Below, piece by piece: positions 32,146-41,482 of a DNA stretch of 42,095 nucleotides (within the stretch, counting starts at the first letter, position 1; each line of letters opens with the position of its first letter). The notes beneath the pieces are model-generated. The model ran no database searches. It was not told the origin of the DNA and saw only the letters and a list, made by a program, of their open reading frames with translations. Made by a program: the position numbers and the translations under genes. This DNA is from Reyranella sp. (GTDB lineage: Bacteria; Pseudomonadota; Alphaproteobacteria; Reyranellales; Reyranellaceae): the NCBI GenBank assembly GCA_022844015.1, contig JALHMO010000045.1:1-42095 (forward strand), written 5' to 3'.

Positions 32146-32273
32146 TCCTCCCCAGCTTCGCTGGGGAGGTGTCGGCGTCTTACGGCGACGGAGGGGTCAT
32201 GAGCCTCAGTCCCGTTGCTCATGACCCCTCCGTCCGCGTACGCGGACACCTCCCCAGCGAAGCTGGGGAGGAC
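32146..32273. repeat. Long nested palindrome between the MoxR and VWA genes
   Basis: The arms 32146-32203 and 32218-32273 are inverted copies (about 55-58 bases) around a loop of about 14 bases. Each arm is itself palindromic: CCTCCCCAGCTTCGCTGGGG folds on its own, and in the right arm TCCGCGTACGCGGA does too. It shares the CCCCAGC and GGAGGGGTCA blocks with the element at 17094-17634. It sits inside an otherwise co-directional gene pair that usually is tightly linked. Confidence 0.9.
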
Positions 32274-32277
32274 AGTT

Positions 32278-33126
<849 letters not shown>

Positions 33127-33206
33127 GATGCAAAATCCAAGTTCACGGGATTGAAAACCACCCTAGTGGTCACCTTTCGCGGCAGCAAGACCACCCCCGC
33201 GGCCGT

Positions 33207-33902
33207 CTATCGCACGACGAAGTAGACGATGGCGGCCGCAACCACGAGCAGCGACAGCGCAAGCCGGCCGGAAGCGAAGCCGAGCGTCGGCGCCGGCTGG
33301 CCCGGCGGCACGACATGAGCACGCGGCTTGTGGCCGGTGAGCATCGCGCCGATCAGGTTCTGCCGCTTCCACACGAGATAGACCAGCGAAGCCAGCACGT
33401 GCAGGCCGATCAGCCACAGGAGCACGGTGACCCAGAATTTGTGGAAGTCGGTCAGGCGGTCGACCCACCTGTCGGCAATCATGTTGGCGAGCGGGCCGTT
33501 CACGGTGCCGAGGTCGGTGTCGGCCGAGAACAGGCCGGCGACCGCCTGGGCGAGCACCGCGAAGATCAGCACGACGACCATCGCGCCGCCCGCCGGGTTG
33601 TGGCCGGCCTCGTAGGTCGGCCGGCCTGTCGCGAGGTTCCGCAGATAGGCAAGACCCGCGACAGGTCCCTTCACGAAGCTCGAGAAGCGCGCCGTCGTGC
33701 TGCCGACGAAGCCCCAGGCGATCCGGAACAGCAACAAGGTGAGGATCGCGTAACCAGACCAGAAATGCAGCCCCATCCAGTCACCCCCGGCGCGTCCGCT
33801 GAAATAGGACACGACGATCAGGACCACGAGCGTCCAGTGGAATAGCCGGACCGGAAGGTCCCAGACCTTGATCCTGGCATTGCTGGATTTGATCTCGGCC
33901 AT
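33207..33902 (-). CDS. Cytochrome b/b6-type (b561-like) membrane protein
   Basis: A 231-residue membrane cytochrome b of the Ni/Fe-hydrogenase b-type/b561 bacterial group. It has four or five predicted membrane helices: about 24-36, 48-66, 106-125, 155-177 and a C-terminal one at 208-229. Likely heme ligands are His22 (VRLFHWTL), His46 (MGLHFWSGY), His154 and His168 (DFHKFWVTVLLWLIGLHVLA). It shuttles electrons between the quinone pool and periplasmic cytochromes. It diverges from the cytochrome c' gene with 151 bases between starts; pairing of such b- and c'-type cytochromes is common. Confidence 0.92.
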   Translation of the reverse strand: MAEIKSSNARIKVWDLPVRLFHWTLVVLIVVSYFSGRAGGDWMGLHFWSGYAILTLLLFRIAWGFVGSTTARFSSFVKGPVAGLAYLRNLATGRPTYEAGHNPAGGAMVVVLIFAVLAQAVAGLFSADTDLGTVNGPLANMIADRWVDRLTDFHKFWVTVLLWLIGLHVLASLVYLVWKRQNLIGAMLTGHKPRAHVVPPGQPAPTLGFASGRLALSLLVVAAAIVYFVVR

Positions 33903-34053
33903 GTCTGCTCCCCCGGAACGCCGACCACACGCAGTCGTGATATCGGGCCGATGCCTGCCCTGTTCGCTTTGACGTCAACCTCTGCAACAAATGTTGCCCC
34001 GTCGGGACGCAGCTTGCCTGCCGGTCGTAACGAATTCAAAGGGGATGGCCATC
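33903..34053. promoter_or_regulatory. Divergent promoter region between cytochrome b and cytochrome c' genes
   Basis: The 151-base gap between the two divergent cytochrome starts must hold both promoters. It is less GC-rich than the flanks and includes TTGACGTCAACC and AACAAATGTTGC, both of which are inverted repeats (TTGACGTCAA and GCAACAAATGTTGC). These could be regulator sites. The boxes were not assigned. Confidence 0.4.
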
Positions 34054-34509
34054 ATGAAAAGGATACTTGTCGTAGCCGCAATCGGTGCGCTCGCCGCGGG
34101 AGCGATGGTCGGGGGCACGACGATCGCCTTCGCGCAAGCCGACGTCATCAAGCAGCGGCAGGACAACCGCAAGGCGGCCGGCGCCGCCATGCGCGCCATC
34201 AAGGGGGTCATCGACGCCAAGGGCGACACCAAAGGCGCGGTCGAGCAGGCAGCCAAGCTCAAGGAACTCGAGCTCGCCTTCGTGAAGTTGTTCCCGGCCG
34301 GCTCCGACAAGGGCGAGACCAAGGCGCTGCCCGCGATCTGGACCAACTGGGCGGGCTTCGAGGCCGCCAGCAAGGCGTCGATGGCCGCCTACGACAAGCT
34401 CGCGGTCGCCGCCGGCTCGGGCGACATGGCAGCCCTCACTGCCGCGTTCGGCGACACCGGCAAGACCTGCGGCGCCTGCCACGACAAGTTCCGCGCCAAG
34501 GCGAACTGA
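34054..34509 (+). CDS. Cytochrome c'
   Basis: A 151-residue exported four-helix-bundle cytochrome. The start at 34054 follows a GGGGATGG ribosome site; an upstream ATG at 34045 is close but too near the site. The signal peptide is MKRILVVAAIGALAAGAMVG through to IAFA, cut before QADV. The heme site is TCGACHDKFR (Cys139, Cys142, His143) at the C-terminus, as in all cytochromes c'. Cytochromes c' bind NO and may protect against nitrosative stress or act in electron transfer. It diverges from the cytochrome b gene. Confidence 0.95.
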   Translation: MKRILVVAAIGALAAGAMVGGTTIAFAQADVIKQRQDNRKAAGAAMRAIKGVIDAKGDTKGAVEQAAKLKELELAFVKLFPAGSDKGETKALPAIWTNWAGFEAASKASMAAYDKLAVAAGSGDMAALTAAFGDTGKTCGACHDKFRAKAN

Positions 34510-34593
34510 GCAGCGGGACGGCAAACGACTCGGGTCCCTCGTTTGCGGTGCTGGCTTGGCGAGCACCGTGGGCGGGGGACTTTCGATTCAGGG

Positions 34594-34660
34594 GCTGGCG
34601 ATTCAGGCGCTGGCGATTCAGGCGCTGGCGATTCAGGCGCTGGCGATTCAGGCGCTGGCC
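34594..34660. repeat. 15-bp tandem repeat, four perfect copies
   Basis: GCTGGCGATTCAGGC is repeated exactly four times from 34594 to 34653, with partial copies on both sides (TTTCGATTCAGGG before, GCTGGCC after). It lies between the convergent cytochrome c' and TetR genes. The 15-base period keeps any frame open, so apparent coding potential through it should not be trusted. Confidence 0.95.
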
Positions 34661-34681
34661 GAGCGTTCCGGTGCCCCTCCG

Positions 34682-35332
34682 TCAGGACAGCGCCGCCGGC
34701 CTCCGATCGACGACGAAGGCACGCTGCACGATGGCGCCGGCGGTAAAGCGCCAGGTGCGCGACGCCCGCACCGCCGACAGCCGAAGCTGGCCCCGGAGAT
34801 TCATCCAGCTGTCGAGCCCGAAGGCGGCATCCAGCGAATCGAGCACGAGGTTGCGCGAATCGGGATCGAGCGCCCCGAGCTCGGGAGCAAAGCAAATCGC
34901 CAGGCGCTCGCGCAGGACCTTGCGAAACTGCACGACCCCGACGCCGACCGGCGGCGCGATGCCGCGGACGCGCTCGGCAAAATGCCACAACGGCAGCCAC
35001 TCCTCGAACAGCCGGGCGCGGTCCGACACCAGCAACTCGACCCGATTGGCGAGCGGCGTCGCGCTGTCGACGGCCCGCACCAGATCGAGCACACGCCGGA
35101 CCGCCAGATCGAAGGCTGCGGCGTAGAGATCGGCCAGGCTCGGGAAGTAGCTGGCGAGGGTCGCCTTGGGAATCCCCGAGATCGTGGCGACCGCCGCCGC
35201 CGTCGGCTCGACGTCCCCGGCCTGGATCAAGTCCAGCGTCGTCTGGATCAACCTCCGCCTGACACCTTCGTCGCGGGCGATACGGCTGTCCCGCAAGCCG
35301 GCGAGCGGGACGGGAAATCCGATGATTTTCAT
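34682..35332 (-). CDS. TetR/AcrR family transcriptional regulator
   Basis: A 216-residue one-component repressor. The N-terminal helix-turn-helix is at about residues 40-70: AAAVATISGIPKATLASYFP with SLADLYAAAFDLAVRRVLD, the normal TetR pattern. The C-terminal ligand domain is divergent and gives no clue to the effector. It is convergent with the cytochrome c' gene and faces the gene-poor region to the right. Target genes are not evident; autoregulation is likely, as the leader holds ATGAGACGG-type short palindromes only. Confidence 0.85.
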   Translation of the reverse strand: MKIIGFPVPLAGLRDSRIARDEGVRRRLIQTTLDLIQAGDVEPTAAAVATISGIPKATLASYFPSLADLYAAAFDLAVRRVLDLVRAVDSATPLANRVELLVSDRARLFEEWLPLWHFAERVRGIAPPVGVGVVQFRKVLRERLAICFAPELGALDPDSRNLVLDSLDAAFGLDSWMNLRGQLRLSAVRASRTWRFTAGAIVQRAFVVDRRPAALS

Positions 35333-36241
35333 GTCGACGCCACGAGATTTGCTATTGCCCTACCCATCGCACTGTATCATGAGACGGCGACTCTATAACT
35401 TGCAAAAATGCATATCTAGAGGGTAACGAAATGCCATTTTAAAGGGGTCTTACCACTTGAGATAGGCATTTATGGTAATTCTCGGTTGATTGTCGTTCAG
35501 GTCAGCCCGCTCGTCGCCGGGGCCTGGGACAAGGTCAAAAAGCCCGATAATTTTCAATGCGCTGGAACCCACAAGGCGCGCCGAGTGGCGCCGCCGATGC
35601 CTGAAATACGAAAGGCCGGCCGCTTGGGGAACGACCGGCCTTCCTTAGGAGCCCGCCTGGGTGTGGGGTTATCGAAGCCTTGGGGTGTGTGGGAAGGGGG
35701 CTTCGATGAGCGGCTTGGGAGGCCGCCGGCGGGCTATCTGGTAAACTCTTGCAGCGAAGGCTGGTTGCCGATCTCGCCGCTGGAACCTTTGTGAGGACCT
35801 TTCTCTCGTGGGCAGTTCGTCTCTGATGAAGCGACCCTAACAAATGCATTCGACCTTCGGCACCTGCAATATTGCATATCTGCTTCTGCCAGCATCCTCG
35901 ATTCGCTGGAAATTGCTGCTGGTTTCTTTCAGTAGATAGACAAAAATCAGCAGGCAGGCGGCATGCAGATTCAGCCCTCCAGAGGGATTTTATCCCTTGT
36001 TATCAATGTATTGCAGGACATGCCATCACCATTCGCGCCGATATCCGACTGCAAATTATACATTTTATTACTATTTTTTCTTTCATGTAGCACTAAAATT
36101 ACCGAAAGGCCTTCCTGTTGCCTTGCTGCAGCGGGCTAATTCATCCTCCGCTGTCTGATTTGGTCCGCATTCCATGCTAGAGGGGCGCGGTTGTCAGTTC
36201 GCCACGCGCCCATCCGACCATCGCTTCCGGGAGTCCGATTC
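35333..36241. other. Gene-poor, AT-richer region of about 900 bases
   Basis: No convincing gene is found; short frames such as 35486-35794 (102 codons) and 35872-36090 (72 codons) have no ribosome site or family resemblance. The base composition is clearly less GC-rich than the rest, especially 35390-35480 and 35840-36110, where runs like TATACATTTTATTACTATTT occur. It contains a strong hairpin (35612-35642) and a smaller one near 35980 (CCCTCCAGAGGGATTTTAT), both terminator-like. It may hold one or more small RNAs or be acquired DNA. Confidence 0.5.
35612..35642. terminator. Terminator-like hairpin in the gene-poor region
   Basis: AAGGCCGG at 35612-35619 pairs with CCGGCCTT at 35635-35642, with extra partial pairing (CG...CG) in the 15-base interior. 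A short T-rich flank follows on each side. There is no annotated gene immediately upstream on either strand, so it could end an unannotated small RNA. Confidence 0.5.
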
Positions 36242-36739
36242 GTGCGATTCGTCCATTCCTGCCGGGCATTGCCCGCGCTCCTCGCCTTCTCCGCGACAGC
36301 GGCCCTGTTCGCCAGCCCGGCCGCTGCCGGCTTCGAGGAAGGCATCAAGGCCCTGCAAGGGGGCGACGTTGCCACTGCGGAAAAAGAGCTTCAGCTCCTG
36401 GTCAAGGAACGCGATCCGCGAGCCCAGTTCATCGCCGGTCTCTACATCTACGGCAACCCCGACACCAAGTTCTACGACGTCAACAAGGCGACACCGATGC
36501 TGCTCGACGCTGCCGAGCGCGGGTACGTCCCGGCCATGCTGCCGCTCGCCGGCGCCTATGCCGAAGGCAAGGGCGTCCCCCGGAGCCCTGCCGAGGCCTA
36601 CAAGTGGCTCGTCATTGCCGAGCGCTGGAATGCGCCGGTCGCGCCGCAATCCTTCGAGCAGCTGGCCCGCGAGTTGAAGCCGCAAGAGATCGACAAGGCA
36701 AAGGCGGACGCAGCCGCCTACACGTTCAAGACCAAGTGA
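36242..36739 (+). CDS. Exported Sel1/TPR-repeat protein, short
   Basis: A 165-residue protein made of Sel1-like tetratricopeptide units. The GTG at 36242 is preceded by CCGGGAG with 8 bases spacing, which favours it over a TTG 51 bases upstream. The signal peptide runs to ASPAAAGF. Repeat units are seen as FEEGIKALQGGDVATAEKEL, the RDPRAQFIAGLYIYG segment, AAERGYVPAMLPLAGAYAEG and SPAEAYKWLVIAERW. It lies 5 bases upstream of a larger Sel1 protein, so they form an operon. Sel1 proteins usually mediate protein contacts; the partner is unknown. Confidence 0.85.
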   Translation: MRFVHSCRALPALLAFSATAALFASPAAAGFEEGIKALQGGDVATAEKELQLLVKERDPRAQFIAGLYIYGNPDTKFYDVNKATPMLLDAAERGYVPAMLPLAGAYAEGKGVPRSPAEAYKWLVIAERWNAPVAPQSFEQLARELKPQEIDKAKADAAAYTFKTK

Positions 36740-36744
36740 CCAGG

Positions 36745-37947
36745 ATGGGACGGGCGGCGCTGTTTGCAGCACTGCTCGCCGCCTCGGGCGCCGCGCAGGC
36801 GCAGGACAGTCTCGACGTCTCGCCGCCATTGCGCGGCGCCGTCGCGGCCTATCGCGACGGCGACCTCGCGACGGCGGAGGCCGCCTTGCGCCCGTTGGCG
36901 CCGGGCAACGCCGATGCCGAGGCCTGGCTCGGGGCCGTTCTGCTCGAGCGCGGCGCCGATCGCGAAGCCCTGCGTCTCATCCAGCGCGCCGCCGATGCCG
37001 GCTCGTCCGAGGGCGCCCATCGGCTCGCGCTGATCCTTGCCCAGGGCCTCGCGGGCACGACGCGCAATGACGGTCGGGCGTACGAGCTGTTCCTCAGGGC
37101 CGCGTCGGCCGGGCACGCGCGCGCCCAGCTGAACCTCGGCATCCTGTTCCTGCGCGGCCAGGGCGTGGCGCGCGACCTCGTCCAGGCGCGCGCCTGGCTC
37201 GAGAAGGCGGCGGCGGGCGGCGACCCGCTGGCGCTCTATGCGCTGGGCCGGGCCATGGACGAGAGCAGCGACCGGGTGCCTGCCGACCCAGTGCGCGCCG
37301 CCGACCTGTTCCGCCGGGCCGCGGAGAAGGGCCACATGCTGGCGGCGCTGCGCTACGGGCTGGCGCTCAGCGAAGGCACCGGCCTCAAGCGCGATCCCGT
37401 GACGGCGCAACGCTGGCTGATCCTCGCCCAGGAGAACGGCGTGCCGGAAGCGGCGCTGGCGCTGGGCGACATGGCGGCCCGCACGCCGGCATCGCGCGAC
37501 AAGGCGGCCAACGAGAAAATCGTGCAGTCTGCCTTGAGCTGGTACCAGGTCGCCGCCCACGGCGGCGTGCCCTCGGCCCAGTTCAAGCTCGCCAACGCCT
37601 ATTTCGCCGGCGTCGGCGTGGCGCGCGATCCGGCCCAGGCGCAGATGTGGTATGGCCGCGCGGCCCAGCAGGGATTGCCGCAGGCCCAGCATGCGCTCGG
37701 CCTCATGCTGATCGGCGGCGTGGCCGGCCAGAGCGATCCGGTCGAAGGCTACCGGTGGCTGGTGCTCGCCGAGCGCGGCGGCCATCCCGACTCGCGCCCG
37801 GCCCGCGAGAAGGCGGGCGAGCAGGTCGGCGAGCGCGACCGCAAGCGCGCCGAGGCGCAGGCGCAGGGCTTCAAGCCCGTCCTCGAACGGCCGATCGACG
37901 TCGCACCGCCCCGTCTGGTTCCGCCGCGCGCCTTGCCGGGCCGCTGA
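36745..37947 (+). CDS. Exported Sel1-repeat protein
   Basis: A 400-residue exported protein with a signal peptide (MGRAALFAALLAASGAAQAQ). At least six Sel1-like repeats are visible, for example GHARAQLNLGILFLRGQGVA, GDPLALYALGRAMDESSDRV, GHMLAALRYGLALSEGTGLK and GVPSAQFKLANAYFAGVGVA. Each gives two helices with the typical A-x-x-x-L-G-x-x-Y pattern. The C-terminus is proline- and arginine-rich. The start at 36745 gives the signal peptide; the upstream in-frame extension overlaps the preceding gene. It probably scaffolds envelope proteins. No polysaccharide or secretion genes are adjacent to specify its job. Confidence 0.88.
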   Translation: MGRAALFAALLAASGAAQAQDSLDVSPPLRGAVAAYRDGDLATAEAALRPLAPGNADAEAWLGAVLLERGADREALRLIQRAADAGSSEGAHRLALILAQGLAGTTRNDGRAYELFLRAASAGHARAQLNLGILFLRGQGVARDLVQARAWLEKAAAGGDPLALYALGRAMDESSDRVPADPVRAADLFRRAAEKGHMLAALRYGLALSEGTGLKRDPVTAQRWLILAQENGVPEAALALGDMAARTPASRDKAANEKIVQSALSWYQVAAHGGVPSAQFKLANAYFAGVGVARDPAQAQMWYGRAAQQGLPQAQHALGLMLIGGVAGQSDPVEGYRWLVLAERGGHPDSRPAREKAGEQVGERDRKRAEAQAQGFKPVLERPIDVAPPRLVPPRALPGR

Positions 37948-37969
37948 CCGGGCCTCGCGGCGACAGGCC

Positions 37970-38428
37970 ATGACGACGATCGAGCGGCAGGCGAGACCGG
38001 AGGTGACCCTGGCAGTCTGCCGCGGCGCCAGCCGCCTGATGCGGCAGTCCGGTCATGCGGTGTTGCTCGAGGTGCCGCTGCCCGACGGACGGCGGGCCGA
38101 CATCTTCGCCGTTGGCCGCGCCGGCGAGTTGGCGATCGTCGAGGTGAAGTCCTCGATCGAGGATTGGCGGGTCGACGCCAAGTGGCCCGACTATCTCGGC
38201 TGGTGCGATCAGCTGTTCGTCGCCGTGCCGATCGATTTCCCGCAGGCGCTGATCCCCGTCGAGATCGGCCTGATCGTCGCCGATGCCTATGGCGGCGAGA
38301 TCCTGCGCCAGCCGCCGCGCCGGCCCGTTGCCGCGGCGCGGCGCAAGGCCTTGCTGGTCGATTGCGCCCGGCTGGCATCCGAGCGGCTGGCCCGCCTGGC
38401 CGATCCGGAGTTCGCCGGGATCGGTTGA
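37970..38428 (+). CDS. mmcB: MmcB family DNA repair protein
   Basis: A 152-residue protein of the MmcB family, described in alphaproteobacteria as an SOS-linked factor needed for resistance to mitomycin C. The nuclease-like core matches PD-(D/E)XK folds: Glu34 in VLLEVPLPDGRRADIFAVGR, Asp44, and Glu58/Lys60 in LAIVEVKSSIEDW. The signature DYLGWCDQLFVAVPIDFPQ is typical. It is 22 bases downstream of the Sel1 gene, on the same strand. No LexA site was found just upstream, so if it is SOS-controlled the site lies elsewhere or is not recognised. Confidence 0.93.
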   Translation: MTTIERQARPEVTLAVCRGASRLMRQSGHAVLLEVPLPDGRRADIFAVGRAGELAIVEVKSSIEDWRVDAKWPDYLGWCDQLFVAVPIDFPQALIPVEIGLIVADAYGGEILRQPPRRPVAAARRKALLVDCARLASERLARLADPEFAGIG

Positions 38429-38477
38429 GCGGCGAGCTCCAGGTCCGGGTTGTCGAGCGATCACGCCCCCTTTTTTA

Positions 38478-38570
38478 TCGTCCTGAGCGCAGCGAAGGAT
38501 CTCACCGACTTGCGCCGCAAACTGCGCTCGTGGCCAGCGGCAACGAGGTCCTTCGCTGCGCTCAGCACGA
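38478..38570. terminator. Inverted repeat between convergent genes, of the dispersed family
   Basis: TCGTCCTGAGCGCAGCGAAG at 38478-38497 (extending to 38503) pairs with 38545-38570, about 26-base arms with two mismatches, around a loop of about 41 bases. It lies between the convergent mmcB and ABC transporter genes, next to a TTTTTT run at 38471-38476, so it may stop transcription from both sides. It is a near copy of the 37-135 pair. Confidence 0.7.
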
Positions 38571-38597
38571 CAGTGACCGTCGGCTTCGACCGTTGCC

Positions 38598-40850
38598 CTA
38601 CAACCGCAGCAGCGAACCCGGGGCACGCGACGCCGTCGAGGCAGGTCGCGCCGTCCATCCGGCGCTGGCTTCGGCCATGCGCAGGCGGGCATAGGCCATG
38701 ATCTCGCTGGGCGGGCCGATGCGCTCGATCCGGCCTTCCATGATCAGGGCGACGCGATCGGCGATGGCGAGCGGCGCAAGCCGATGCGTGATCATGACGA
38801 CGGTGCGGCCGCGCGCGTTGGCCTTGAGCTGGCGCAGCAGCCGTTCCTCGGTCGCGGGATCGAGCGCACTCGTCGCCTCGTCGAGGACGAGGACGGCCGG
38901 ATCGCGCACCACGGCGCGCGCGATGCAGAGGAGCTGGCGCTGACCCATCGACAGGCCGCGGCCGTGCTCGCCCAGTGGCGTGTGGTAACCCTGCGGCAGG
39001 CGCTGGATGAATTCGTGGGCGCCGACGAACCGCGCCGCCGCGACGATGCGGCCGGGGTCCTTGTCGACCAGGCCGAGCGCGATGTTCTCGCCGATGGTGC
39101 CGGCAAACAGCTGGACGTCCTGCGGCACGCAGCCGAAGCAGGCGCGCAGCCGCGCCGGCGGCATGTGCGCGATGTCGTCGCCGTCGATCGTCACCCGGCC
39201 GCTGGTCGGCGAGACCAGGCCCTGCAGGAGATTGGCGATCGTCGTCTTGCCCGAGCCGGACGGGCCGATCAGCCCGATGATCTCGCCCGCGGCGATGGTC
39301 AGCTCGAGGCCGTGCAGGATCGGCGGCGACGCGTCGTCGAGGCGATAGCCGACGCGCTCGAGCGCGATCTCGCCGGACAGCACGGAGGGCGGCGCGAACC
39401 CGCCATTCGCCGGCTCGGGCGCTTCACGCATCAAGGCATCGATGCGGGCAAGGGCGGCGGCCACCGACTGCAGCTGATGCCAGGCCGCGGCGAGCTGGCG
39501 CATCGGTTGCAGCGCACGCATTGCCAGCATGCTCGCCCCGACCAGCGCCCCCGGCGACAGGCGATGATCGAGGACGGCTTCGGCGCCGATGGCCAGAATG
39601 GCGAGTGACGCCACGAGTTGAACCGTTCCCGACGCTGCCGCCACCACGCCCGCGCTGGCGCCGGCGCGCTCGCTCGCGTGGGCCGACTGCTCGACCCGCG
39701 CCTGCCAGCGCCGCTCGATCTCCGGCTCGAGGCCCAGGGCCTTGACGGTCACCACGTTGGCGATGGCCTCGGCGAAGGTCGAGCTCTTGGCGGCCTGCGC
39801 CCTGAAGGTCGCCTCGGCCAGACGGCGCTGGCCGCCGCGGATGGCGAGCGAGACGGCGAGCAACAGCGCGACCGCGAAGGTCGCAACCAGCCCCAGGATC
39901 GGGTCGATCACGAAGATCGCCGCCAGGAACAGGAGCGCGAAGACGATGTCGATGGCGAGCGCCGGAAGCTGGCTGGTCAGGAAGCCTCGCACGACGTCGA
40001 GCTGGCGCAGCTGCTCGGCCACGACGCCGGCGGACGTGCGCTCGAAGTGACGATACGGCAGTTGCATCACGTGATGCAGCACCTCGCCGTTCAGGCCGAT
40101 GTCGAGACGGCTGCCGGACCGCGCCGTCAGGCGGCTGCGCAGCACGCGCAACCCGAGATCGAGCGCATAGGCCGCCAGCAGGCCGAGGCAGAGCAGCGCC
40201 ACGGTGCGCGCGATCTCGGCAGGCGCATCCGGGCCAGCCAGCCGATCGAGCACCAGCATCATGACCAGCGGCGTCGCGAGACCGAGCAGGTTGATCGCCA
40301 TCGACGCGATGGCGAGTCGCAGCATCGCCGGGCGCAGGCGACGCCACAGCGGCCTGTGCCAGGCGCCGGGCGCGCGAGCCGGTGGCCCCTGGCGCAGCGC
40401 CAGGACGCGCCGGCCCAGCGCCATCACCTCTCGCCGAGACAGGCGACGGGCACGCCCCTCGACGACGTCGAGCGCCACCCAGCTGTCGCCCCGCCCGCCG
40501 ACGACGACATGAGTCATGCGATCGCTCGCCACGACAGCAAACGGGATCGCGATCTCGTCCAGGCAATCGGCGTCGAGGTCGGTCGCGTGAGCGGCAAGCC
40601 CCAGGCGCTCGCCGACGGTCAGGAAGGTCGGTTCGTCGACGCCGTCGGGTGGCACGACTGCCAGCCGGCGCAGCTCGGGCTCACCCAGCGGTCGTCCGGC
40701 CTGTTGAGCGAGAAAAAGCAAGGCCCGCAACAAGGCGTCGACCGGCGGGCTCTCGACCGGCTGGCCCCCGGGCGGCAGTCCCCCGGGTTGCTGCGCAACG
40801 TCGCCGGCCCGATTCCCGGACCGCAGTCCGCCGTCCTCGAGACGGGCCAT
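38598..40850 (-). CDS. ABC exporter with degenerate C39-like domain (type I secretion/lantibiotic-type ATPase)
   Basis: A 750-residue ABC exporter. Residues about 37-150 form a peptidase C39-like domain lacking the N-terminal catalytic cysteine, as in HlyB-type proteins that bind but do not cut a substrate. Membrane helices span about 178-455 with the usual coupling segments ([19 protein letters not shown]). The ATPase has Walker A GPSGSGKT at 529-536, an unusual signature LSMGQRQ (633-639), Walker [13 protein letters not shown] from 653, and switch His689. No membrane-fusion protein, outer-membrane channel or obvious substrate gene is adjacent, so it is an orphan. The ATG at 40850 has GAGGGCGA upstream. 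Confidence 0.88.
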   Translation of the reverse strand: MARLEDGGLRSGNRAGDVAQQPGGLPPGGQPVESPPVDALLRALLFLAQQAGRPLGEPELRRLAVVPPDGVDEPTFLTVGERLGLAAHATDLDADCLDEIAIPFAVVASDRMTHVVVGGRGDSWVALDVVEGRARRLSRREVMALGRRVLALRQGPPARAPGAWHRPLWRRLRPAMLRLAIASMAINLLGLATPLVMMLVLDRLAGPDAPAEIARTVALLCLGLLAAYALDLGLRVLRSRLTARSGSRLDIGLNGEVLHHVMQLPYRHFERTSAGVVAEQLRQLDVVRGFLTSQLPALAIDIVFALLFLAAIFVIDPILGLVATFAVALLLAVSLAIRGGQRRLAEATFRAQAAKSSTFAEAIANVVTVKALGLEPEIERRWQARVEQSAHASERAGASAGVVAAASGTVQLVASLAILAIGAEAVLDHRLSPGALVGASMLAMRALQPMRQLAAAWHQLQSVAAALARIDALMREAPEPANGGFAPPSVLSGEIALERVGYRLDDASPPILHGLELTIAAGEIIGLIGPSGSGKTTIANLLQGLVSPTSGRVTIDGDDIAHMPPARLRACFGCVPQDVQLFAGTIGENIALGLVDKDPGRIVAAARFVGAHEFIQRLPQGYHTPLGEHGRGLSMGQRQLLCIARAVVRDPAVLVLDEATSALDPATEERLLRQLKANARGRTVVMITHRLAPLAIADRVALIMEGRIERIGPPSEIMAYARLRMAEASAGWTARPASTASRAPGSLLRL

Positions 40851-41060
40851 TCGCCCTCAGCTCCGCGCGCGTTCCAGAGGTGCGAAATCTAGATAAAAAA
40901 TCAGGTAAAATCAATAGTTTATAGGAAGATTCTGATTCCTCGATGCCAGTGCAAGCAGATTATCCACCTCGCTCGATCTCCGCGCCCGCGCTGAATGGCC
41001 GGTCGAGATTGTGCATGCTGCGCGACATTCCCATATTTACAGTATTCCAAGGTTCATCTC
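40851..41060. promoter_or_regulatory. AT-rich divergent spacer
   Basis: The 210-base gap holds the promoters of the ABC exporter (minus) and of the VapB gene (plus). Bases 40885-40935 are AT-rich (TAAAAAATCAGGTAAAATCA and AGTTTATAGGAAG), unlike the surroundings. No specific boxes were assigned. Confidence 0.35.
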
Positions 41061-41315
41061 ATGCCTCTGAACATAAAGGACCCGGCGACGGAAAAGTCGG
41101 TGCGTGAGCTGGCGGCGCTGACTGGCGAGACCGTCACGACGGCCATCCGACGTGCTGCCGAGGAACGCCTGCAGCATGTCCGTCGCGAAAGAGCTGGACG
41201 CAGTTTGGCCACGGAGATTCTCGAGATCGGCCAGCGCTGTGCGGCCCTTCCCAATCTCGACACGCGGCCGCCGGACGAAATTCTCGGCTACGATCAACAC
41301 GGCCCGCCCTCCTGA
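41061..41315 (+). CDS. Type II antitoxin, VapB-like
   Basis: An 84-residue antitoxin of the Rv0623/PSK transcription factor family. It begins MPLNIKDPATEKSVRELAAL followed by TGETVTTAIRRAAEERLQ, the N-terminal DNA-binding part, and ends LDTRPPDEILGYDQHGPPS, the family's toxin-binding tail. The ATG at 41061 matches the family start. It appears intact. Its stop overlaps the start of a truncated VapC remnant (TGATG). With no active toxin left, it may be a solitary regulator or could cross-neutralise another VapC. Confidence 0.88.
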   Translation: MPLNIKDPATEKSVRELAALTGETVTTAIRRAAEERLQHVRRERAGRSLATEILEIGQRCAALPNLDTRPPDEILGYDQHGPPS

Positions 41316-41482
41316 TGGTCATCGACACATCATCCCTGATCGCCGTGCTGCTGGGAGAGCCCGAAGCTCCCCGCCTTGCCCAGGCTATCGAAACAGGTTC
41401 TCCGCGGCTCCCTTCGGCCGCGAGCCTTCTCGAGGCGTCGATCGTCGCCGGAACGGCTAGCGGGCGCCGAAGGCCCGCTTGA
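41315..41482 (+). pseudogene. Truncated VapC (PIN-domain toxin) remnant
   Basis: The frame starts with ATG at 41315, overlapping the antitoxin stop, and reads MVIDTSSLIAVLLGEPEAPR, a normal PIN-domain opening with the first catalytic aspartate (Asp4), then SAASLLEASIVAGT with the second acid (Glu40). It then loses similarity at about codon 47 and stops at 41482 after 55 codons. VapC proteins are about 125-140 residues, so the last two-thirds, with the other acidic residues, is missing. The frame runs into the 3' end of the convergent metK gene (stop at 41457-41459). A deletion or insertion joined the two. Confidence 0.85.

Noticed and set aside
34556..35398. A plus-strand frame with LAIQA repeats running into the TetR gene
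   Set aside because: The repeats follow from the 15-base tandem array, and the remainder is antisense to a well-supported TetR gene.
35486..35794. A 102-codon plus-strand frame in the gene-poor region
   Set aside because: No ribosome site, no family resemblance, and it spans a terminator-like hairpin.
35872..36090. A 72-codon plus-strand frame in the AT-rich stretch
   Set aside because: No recognised start signal or domain; composition follows the AT-rich background.
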